From an uncultured Sphingomonadales bacterium (GTDB taxonomy: Bacteria; Pseudomonadota; Alphaproteobacteria; Sphingomonadales; Sphingomonadaceae): a stretch of 11,455 nt of DNA. Under the pieces are notes generated by a model. It was given only the letters and a program-made list of their open reading frames with translations. It did not search any database and was not told where the DNA came from. The stretch is from the NCBI GenBank assembly GCA_903893935.1, contig CAITOD010000071.1:1-11455 (forward strand), written 5' to 3'. Shown piece by piece: positions 6,964 to 11,455 of this stretch; positions within the stretch are counted from its first letter, which is position 1; the number at the start of each line of letters is the position of its first letter. The position numbers and the translations under genes were made by a program.

Positions 6964-7263
6964 TCAAACCAGCAAATCGTAAAGATCAACCCACCTCGGA
7001 TTGCCCCGTTCGATCAGTTCGAACTTCCATTCGCGCCGCCACCGCTTCACGCGTTTCTCATGCGCGATGCAGTCCTCGATCGAGGCACCAGGCTCGGCCC
7101 AGACAAGTGTGTGCAACCCATAGCGTGCGCAGAAATCCGAGCCCGTCCCGATGCGATGCTGCGTGATCCGTGTCGCCAGATCGCTCGTCACACCGACATA
7201 CATGGCGCCGCGATACCGATCCGCCATCATGTAAACCCAGCCGCCGCGCCGTTCCCTGTCCAT
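6964..7263 (-). CDS. GIY-YIG nuclease superfamily protein
   Basis: This 99-aa single-domain GIY-YIG protein is of the small, stand-alone kind (YhbQ/UvrC-endonuclease-like). The first tyrosine is in GGWVYMM (Tyr11), and the second half of the name motif is MYVG (Tyr22). Arg32 in LATRITQHR is the catalytic Arg. Glu69 in AHEKRVKRWRREWK is the metal-binding Glu, and Asn88 in ERGNPRW is also conserved. All positions needed for single-strand cleavage of DNA are present, so it is probably an active nuclease. The ATG at 7263 is preferred: extending upstream to 7335 would only translate the flanking repeat (HPGLDPGSR). No Shine-Dalgarno is visible. It is bracketed by inverted repeats on both sides and lies between two convergent operons. 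The cellular role of this family is not known. Confidence 0.9.
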   Translation of the reverse strand: MDRERRGGWVYMMADRYRGAMYVGVTSDLATRITQHRIGTGSDFCARYGLHTLVWAEPGASIEDCIAHEKRVKRWRREWKFELIERGNPRWVDLYDLLV

Positions 7264-7270
7264 CGGCCGA

Positions 7271-7298
7271 ATTGAAAGACAGCGGGACCCCGGGTCAA
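7271..7298 (-). promoter_or_regulatory. Candidate promoter partly inside the repeat
   Basis: On the minus strand, TTGACC (7298-7293) within repeat copy 2 and TTCAAT (7276-7271) lie 16 bases apart. The -10 ends 7 bases before the ATG at 7263, so the mRNA would be leaderless, consistent with the missing Shine-Dalgarno. The -35 has 5 of 6 consensus matches and the -10 has 4 of 6. The -35 would be supplied by the loop and arm of the palindrome. Confidence 0.4.
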
Positions 7299-7311
7299 GC
7301 CCGGGGTGACG
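7281..7311 (-). repeat. Palindromic intergenic repeat, copy 2 (inverted)
   Basis: This is the exact reverse complement of copy 1 at 6913-6943 over 31 bases, located just upstream of the GIY-YIG start. It forms the same 8-bp hairpin with a 5-base loop. With copy 3, 26 bases away and in the opposite orientation, it makes a head-to-head pair like the compound REP elements of enterobacteria. Confidence 0.88.
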
Positions 7312-7337
7312 TGGGGTGGAGCGTGCTGGCCTCATGC

Positions 7338-7382
7338 GTCACCCCGGGGCTTGACTGTACCGCCTTGGCCCGGGGTCCCGCT
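7338..7382 (+). repeat. Palindromic intergenic repeat, copy 3 (interrupted)
   Basis: This copy has the same ends as copy 1 (CGTCACCCCGGG at the start, CCCGGGGTCCCGCT at the end), but carries one extra G in the left arm and a 14-base insert (7355-7368) at the end of the loop. The stem arms 7341-7348 and 7369-7376 can still pair across a 20-base loop. It lies 32 bases beyond the thiolase stop and may serve as its 3' structure. Confidence 0.75.
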
Positions 7383-7414
7383 TCTTTGCCGACGCGCACC
7401 GGTCCCACTTCGTA

Positions 7415-8590
7415 TCAGAAAATCTCGAACAGCCCTGCGGCGCCCATGCCGCCGCCCACGCACATCGTGACGACCGCGTGTTTGGCGCCGCGGCGTTTGC
7501 CTTCGAGCAGCGCGTGGATGGTGCAGCGCGCGCCGGTCATGCCGTAAGGGTGGCCGATCGAGATCGAGCCGCCGTTGACGTTGAGCAAGTCGTCGGGGAT
7601 GCCCAGACGGTCGCGGCAATAGAGCACTTGCACCGCGAAAGCTTCGTTCAGTTCCCACAGGCCGATGTCGCCCACGCCGAGCCCGAAGCGTTCGAGCAGC
7701 TTGGGGATCGCAAAGACCGGGCCGATGCCCATTTCGTCGGGCTCGGTGCCGGCAACCGCCATGCCGACATAGCGGCCGAGCGGGGTGAGGCCCTTTTTCG
7801 CGGCAACTGCGGCTTCCATCACGATCACCGCGGCCGAACCGTCGGACAGCTGGCTGGCATTGCCCGCGGTCACGATGCCTTCGGGGATCACCGGCTTCAG
7901 CGAGTTGAGCCCCTCGAGCGTGGTTTCGGGGCGGTTGCCTTCGTCTTTGGCCAGCGTCACTTCGCGCGTGGAAATCGCGCCGGTTTCCTTGTCGGCGACC
8001 GCCATTGTTGCGGTAACGGGCACGATTTCATCGGCGAACAGGTTTGCGGCCTGCGCTGCGGCGGTGCGTTGCTGCGACTGCAGGGCATAGGCGTCGCAGG
8101 CCTCGCGGCTGATACCATAGCGCTTGCCGACCACTTCGGCGGTCTGCAGCATCGGCATGTAGACCGCGTTGTGCATCGCATAGAGTTCGGGATCGGGCTG
8201 CACGCGCATGTCCTTGGTCTGCACGAGGCTGATCGATTCCTGGCCGCCGGCGGCAACCACATCCATCCGGTCGAACATCACCTGCTTCGATGCGGTCGCA
8301 ATCGTCATCAGCCCCGACGAGCACTGGCGATCCATCGACTGCCCGGCCACCGTTACCGGCAGCCCGGCGCGCAAGGCAACCTGGCGCGCGATATTGCCGG
8401 CCTGTGCGCCTTGTTGCAGCGCTGCGCCCCAGATCACATCGTCGACTTCGCCGCCTTCGATGCCGGCGCGGGCGACCGCCGCGCGCAAGCTGTGTGCGCC
8501 AAGCGTCGCACCGCCGGTGGCATTGAAAGCGCCCTTGTAAGCGCGCCCGATCGGGGTGCGCGCAACCGCTACGATAACTGCATCACGCAT
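7415..8590 (-). CDS. Acetyl-CoA C-acyltransferase (thiolase)
   Basis: This 391-aa thiolase is expected to catalyse the last step of beta-oxidation, cleaving a 3-ketoacyl-CoA with CoA to release acetyl-CoA (or propionyl-CoA) and a shortened acyl-CoA. All catalytic residues are visible: nucleophile Cys90 in MDRQCSSG, Asn/Glu in NEAFAVQ, His347 in [10 protein letters not shown], and the second Cys377 in [10 protein letters not shown]. The length is that of the FadA/AtoB family. The ATG at 8590 has a good ribosome-binding site (AGAGGA at 8605-8600, 9 bases away). It lies 27 bases after the acyl-CoA synthetase stop, so it is the third gene of the beta-oxidation operon. The direction, degradative rather than biosynthetic, is inferred from its partners. 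Chain-length preference is unknown. Confidence 0.95.
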   Translation of the reverse strand: MRDAVIVAVARTPIGRAYKGAFNATGGATLGAHSLRAAVARAGIEGGEVDDVIWGAALQQGAQAGNIARQVALRAGLPVTVAGQSMDRQCSSGLMTIATASKQVMFDRMDVVAAGGQESISLVQTKDMRVQPDPELYAMHNAVYMPMLQTAEVVGKRYGISREACDAYALQSQQRTAAAQAANLFADEIVPVTATMAVADKETGAISTREVTLAKDEGNRPETTLEGLNSLKPVIPEGIVTAGNASQLSDGSAAVIVMEAAVAAKKGLTPLGRYVGMAVAGTEPDEMGIGPVFAIPKLLERFGLGVGDIGLWELNEAFAVQVLYCRDRLGIPDDLLNVNGGSISIGHPYGMTGARCTIHALLEGKRRGAKHAVVTMCVGGGMGAAGLFEIF

Positions 8591-8617
8591 TGTCTGTGTT
8601 CCTCTTTTGCAAACGGG

Positions 8618-10198
8618 TCATGTAAAGGCCTGGGTAACCGGGTTGCCGCCGAAGCGGTCGCGCAATGCGCGTTTGAGCACTTTGCCGATCGCGCTGCGCG
8701 GCAATTCGTCGATCACGGCGATGCCGCTGATCCGCTGCGTCTTGCCGAGATGCGCGTTGGCTTCAGCGAGGATCGCCGCGGGGTCGGCGCACGGATCGGC
8801 CAAAACCACCACCGCAAACGGGGTTTCGCCCCAGGTGTCCGACGGAATGCCGATCACCGCCGCTTCGCGCACCGCGCTCTGGCGCGTCAATTGCGCTTCG
8901 AGATCGGTCGGATAGATGTTGAACCCGCCCGAAATGATCAGGTCTTTCGAGCGGTCCATCAGGATCAGAAAACCGTCTTCGTCGAACCGGCCGATGTCGC
9001 CATGGCGGATAAAGCGGCGACCTTCGGCGTCGAACCATTCGGCTTCGCGCGTTTTGCCCTCCTGCCGGTGGTAGCCGTTCATCATGATCGGCGAGTGGCC
9101 GACGATTTCGCCGGTTTCCCCCGGCGGCAATTCGTTGCCCGCCTCGTCGATCACTTTCATCACGTGGCCCGGCGAAACGCGGCCGACGGTGTGCAATTTG
9201 TCGGGAAATTCGTGCGCAATCAGGATCGCCGATGCGCCGCCTTCGGTCATGCCATAGGCTTCGAGCAGCCCGCCCGGCCAGCGCTTGAGCACATCGGCCT
9301 TGAGCCAGGCGGGGAAAGGCGCCGAGGTGCTCGATTTGAGCACATAGGACGACAAGTCGAACGCGTCGAAATCGGGCAATTCCATGATCCGGCGATATTG
9401 CACCGGCACCAGCATCGCATGCGTCACGCGTTCGGCCTGCGATAGTTCGAGAAAGCGCCGCGCGTCGAACCTGGCCATCAGCACCACTTTGCCCCCGCCC
9501 GCCAGCGTCGGAAAGAAACTGACCAGCGTGGTGTTCGAATAGAGCGGGGTCGAACAGATCGTCGTGGTGGCATCGCTGTAGCCCCCCAGCAGATTGCGCC
9601 GGGCATATTCGTGGCGCATCTTGTGGCTTTGCACGATGCCTTTGGGGCTGCCGGTGGTGCCCGACGAATAGATGATGTTGAACGGGTGCTCGGGCGCGAT
9701 GGCGACGGGCGCCGCGGTTGTGCCCGCCGGGGGCAGCCATTGCGACAGCGGCACGCCCGCGTCGCTGTCATCGAGCGCTACCCGCATGACACTTTCGGGA
9801 AACGGCAGGTCGGCGATTTTCTCGGCCATTGCCGCATCGAGAAACAGCACCCGCGCGGTGCTGTCGGCCAGCATTGCCATGACCGTTTCGCCCGCCGCCG
9901 ACGACGTCAGCAAGGCGGCGGCAGCGCCTGCGCGCAGTACGCCGGTAAAGGCGAGCGCCGCCTCGACCGAATTGGTGGCGGCAATCGCCACCGGTTCGGT
10001 GGGCATGACGCCCGCCGCCTGCAAGCCGGCGGCAATGCGCTCGGTCAGTTCGCCGAGTTCCGCCCAAGGCACGCGGCGGCGTTCGTCCGCCAGAGCAATC
10101 GCCGGCCCGCGCCGTGCCGCGTGCGCCGCGAGGATTGTCGGCAGCGGGATGAAATCCGCCGCCGCGATCTGTGCAACGTTGAGCGGTTCGCCGGTCAT
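8618..10198 (-). CDS. Acyl-CoA synthetase (AMP-forming ligase)
   Basis: This 526-aa member of the ANL superfamily activates a carboxylic acid to its CoA thioester through an acyl-AMP. Seen in order are the P-loop YSSGTTGSPKG (177-187), the adenine-binding YGMTEG (315-320), the hinge/ribose region HGDIGRFDEDGF (399-410), RSKDLIISGGFNIYP (416-430), and the C-terminal PRSAIGK (500-506) whose Lys506 forms the adenylate. All core motifs are intact and the length is typical. The ATG at 10198 was chosen because it sits 1 base after the stop of the dehydrogenase gene (TGACATG). An upstream in-frame opening to 10390 only overlaps that gene. Context suggests it supplies the operon with acyl-CoA from a free acid (fatty, dicarboxylic or aromatic side-chain). 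The substrate cannot be told from sequence. Confidence 0.93.
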   Translation of the reverse strand: MTGEPLNVAQIAAADFIPLPTILAAHAARRGPAIALADERRRVPWAELGELTERIAAGLQAAGVMPTEPVAIAATNSVEAALAFTGVLRAGAAAALLTSSAAGETVMAMLADSTARVLFLDAAMAEKIADLPFPESVMRVALDDSDAGVPLSQWLPPAGTTAAPVAIAPEHPFNIIYSSGTTGSPKGIVQSHKMRHEYARRNLLGGYSDATTTICSTPLYSNTTLVSFFPTLAGGGKVVLMARFDARRFLELSQAERVTHAMLVPVQYRRIMELPDFDAFDLSSYVLKSSTSAPFPAWLKADVLKRWPGGLLEAYGMTEGGASAILIAHEFPDKLHTVGRVSPGHVMKVIDEAGNELPPGETGEIVGHSPIMMNGYHRQEGKTREAEWFDAEGRRFIRHGDIGRFDEDGFLILMDRSKDLIISGGFNIYPTDLEAQLTRQSAVREAAVIGIPSDTWGETPFAVVVLADPCADPAAILAEANAHLGKTQRISGIAVIDELPRSAIGKVLKRALRDRFGGNPVTQAFT

Positions 10199-10199
10199 G

Positions 10200-11455
10200 T
10201 CAGTTGAAGGTCTCGCCCGCCGCCGCTTTTTCGGCCAGCAACGGCGCCACCGGCTGGCCGTGGCGGTGCAGGCCATCGACCACGGTGCCGAGCCCGATAT
10301 GGTCTGCCCAGAACATCGGCCCGCCGGTCCACGCCGGCCAGCCATAGCCGTTGAGCCACACCGTATCGATATCGCCCGCGCGCTGGGCAATATGTTCGGC
10401 CAGGATCAGCGCGCCTTCGCTGATCATCGGATAGAGCAGGCGTTCGCGGATTTCGTCCTTGCCGATCGCGCGCTGCGGCTTGCCTTCTTTGGCAGCGAAG
10501 TCGGCGATGATCGCGATCACTTCGTCCGACGGGGTGCGCTGGCGGTTGTCGTCGTAGTCATAGAAGCCCTTTTTGGTCTTCTGCCCCCAGCGGCCGACCG
10601 CGCACAGCGCATCGCGCAGGGTCTCGATGCGCGTCGGATCGCGATGCCAGCCGATATCGACGCCGGCGAGATCGGCCATCTGCCAGGGCCCCATCGGAAA
10701 GCCGAATTCGAGCAGCGCTTCATCAACGTCCCAGTATTTGGCGCCTTCCATGATCAGCGCATGCGCCGCCGCCTGCCGAGGCGAGAGCATGCGGTTGCCG
10801 ATAAAGCCATGGCACACGCCCGAAACCACCGGAATCTTGCCGATCTTGACCGACAGCGCCATCACGGTCGCCAGCTCGGTCTGGCCGGTCGCTTTGCCGC
10901 GCACCACTTCGAGCAGTTTCATGACATTGGCGGGCGAGAAGAAATGCATGCCGAGCATCGACGACGGCCGGCCAGTGGTCGCCGCAATCGCATCGATATC
11001 GAGATAGCTGGTGTTGCTGGCAAGGATCGCGCCCGGTTTGGCCAGTGCATCGAGCCGGCCGAACACGTCTTTCTTGACGTCCATGCTTTCATAGACCGCC
11101 TCGATCACCAGATCGCTCGCGGCCAAAGCATCGAACGCCAGCGTCGGGGTGAGCAGGCCGATCGCGTGTTCGGCATGGGCGGCGTCCATCTTGCCGCGTT
11201 TGACCGTCGCTTCGTAATTGCGGCGGATCGTCGCCACGCCGCGGTCGAGCGCTTCCTGACTGGTCTCGACGATTGTCACCGGAATGCCCGCAGTCAGGAA
11301 ATTCATGGTAATTCCGCCGCCCATCGTCCCGGCGCCGATCACGCCGACCTGGGTGACCGGAATCAAGGCGGTATCGGCGGGAATGTCGTCGATCACTGCG
11401 GCGGCCTTGCGTGCGGCCTCGATGTGCTCGCGCGCGCCGGTGATGGGGTCGGACA
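10200..11455 (-). CDS. Multifunctional 3-hydroxyacyl-CoA dehydrogenase, C-terminal part (5' end outside window)
   Basis: The frame is open from the right edge to the TGA, giving about 417 residues. Numbering from the Val codon at 11396, [12 protein letters not shown] (17-28) is the NAD-binding Rossmann loop, with Glu44 likely contacting the ribose. SNTSYLDI (128-135), [17 protein letters not shown] (149-165, catalytic His151 and Glu163) and GFIGNRM (Asn201) are the L-3-hydroxyacyl-CoA dehydrogenase signature. Two C-terminal dehydrogenase domains follow: [14 protein letters not shown], then [19 protein letters not shown]. This double arrangement is typical of FadB/FadJ-type fusions. With an open frame and the helical linker upstream, it suggests an enoyl-CoA hydratase domain beyond the edge. 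The GTG at 11396 is therefore probably internal. It oxidises 3-hydroxyacyl-CoA to 3-ketoacyl-CoA for the thiolase two genes downstream. The next gene starts 1 base after its stop. Confidence 0.93.
   Translation of the reverse strand, partial: SDPITGAREHIEAARKAAAVIDDIPADTALIPVTQVGVIGAGTMGGGITMNFLTAGIPVTIVETSQEALDRGVATIRRNYEATVKRGKMDAAHAEHAIGLLTPTLAFDALAASDLVIEAVYESMDVKKDVFGRLDALAKPGAILASNTSYLDIDAIAATTGRPSSMLGMHFFSPANVMKLLEVVRGKATGQTELATVMALSVKIGKIPVVSGVCHGFIGNRMLSPRQAAAHALIMEGAKYWDVDEALLEFGFPMGPWQMADLAGVDIGWHRDPTRIETLRDALCAVGRWGQKTKKGFYDYDDNRQRTPSDEVIAIIADFAAKEGKPQRAIGKDEIRERLLYPMISEGALILAEHIAQRAGDIDTVWLNGYGWPAWTGGPMFWADHIGLGTVVDGLHRHGQPVAPLLAEKAAAGETFN

Larger units (their letters stand above)
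6913..7311. mobile_element. Possible GIY-YIG nuclease cassette bounded by inverted repeats
   Basis: A 399-base unit consists of a perfect 31-bp inverted terminal pair with a single nuclease gene between them. The gene ends 20 bases from the left copy and starts 17 bases from the right copy, so there is almost nothing else inside. The layout resembles REP-associated transposase (RAYT) units. No target-site duplication was seen directly outside the repeats, and mobility is inference. Confidence 0.35.

Noticed and set aside
7264..7335. N-terminal extension of the GIY-YIG protein containing HPGLDPGSR
   Set aside because: This peptide is a translation of the palindromic repeat and is often mis-annotated as a protein N-terminus. 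The conserved domain begins after the ATG at 7263.
6913..7382. CRISPR-like array
   Set aside because: There are only three copies, in mixed orientation, with unequal gaps, one of which holds a gene. They are palindromic intergenic repeats.
7478..9445. A 655-codon open frame on the + strand opposite the thiolase and acyl-CoA synthetase
   Set aside because: It runs antisense to two genes with intact catalytic motifs. The product is His/Arg/Ala/Gly-rich without a recognisable domain, as expected of a high-GC antisense frame.
10199..10390. N-terminal extension of the acyl-CoA synthetase to 10390
   Set aside because: The added residues overlap the dehydrogenase gene and are basic, without family similarity. 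The ATG at 10198 follows that gene's stop by 1 base.
11394..11396. GTG at 11396 as the true start of a monofunctional dehydrogenase
   Set aside because: The frame stays open to the window edge and reads as a helical linker. The double C-terminal domain is that of hydratase-dehydrogenase fusions.

Overview
The window is GC-rich, densely coded alphaproteobacterial DNA. It most resembles the Sphingomonadales (Sphingomonas, Novosphingobium or Erythrobacter-like). This rests on codon use, the TAGGNT-type -10 elements, the protein families present, and the palindromic intergenic repeats whose translation reads 'HPGLDPGSR'. It looks like ordinary chromosome with two small accessory inserts. No tRNA, rRNA, CRISPR array or insertion sequence with a transposase was seen.

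Left part (1-2128, + strand): the C-terminus of a DUF3297 protein, then a two-gene unit of 3-hydroxyisobutyryl-CoA hydrolase and enoyl-CoA hydratase joined by an ATGA stop/start overlap. These fit two consecutive steps of valine catabolism (methacrylyl-CoA to 3-hydroxyisobutyryl-CoA to free 3-hydroxyisobutyrate). The first gene has a promoter-like pair placed so that its mRNA would be leaderless.

Middle (2129-3683, + strand): a BrnT/BrnA type II toxin-antitoxin pair with an AT-rich promoter zone, followed closely by an RNase H-fold protein (TTG start) and the 23S rRNA pseudouridine synthase RluE (GTG start overlapping the previous stop). RluE meets a convergent DUF1761 membrane protein, and their stop codons overlap. 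Next, on the minus strand, is a secreted CHAP-domain peptidoglycan hydrolase. It diverges from der, the double-GTPase ribosome assembly factor, which is translationally coupled to a DUF983 zinc-ribbon membrane protein.

Right part (6900-7414): a non-housekeeping patch. A 99-aa GIY-YIG nuclease gene sits almost exactly between two perfect, inverted 31-bp copies of a palindromic repeat. A third, interrupted copy lies just outside. One repeat supplies a TTGACC that could be the -35 box of the nuclease gene.

Far right (7415-11455, minus strand): a tight three-gene beta-oxidation operon, transcribed leftward: a multifunctional 3-hydroxyacyl-CoA dehydrogenase (cut by the window edge, probably fused to an upstream enoyl-CoA hydratase domain), an acyl-CoA synthetase starting 1 nt after it, and a thiolase. 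Together they could activate an acid, oxidise it and cleave acetyl-CoA or propionyl-CoA from it. With the left-hand unit, much of the window is devoted to acyl-CoA catabolism.

The best candidate for something under-described is the repeat-bracketed GIY-YIG cassette at 6913-7311. It has the layout of a REP-transposase 'REPtron' but carries a different nuclease fold.
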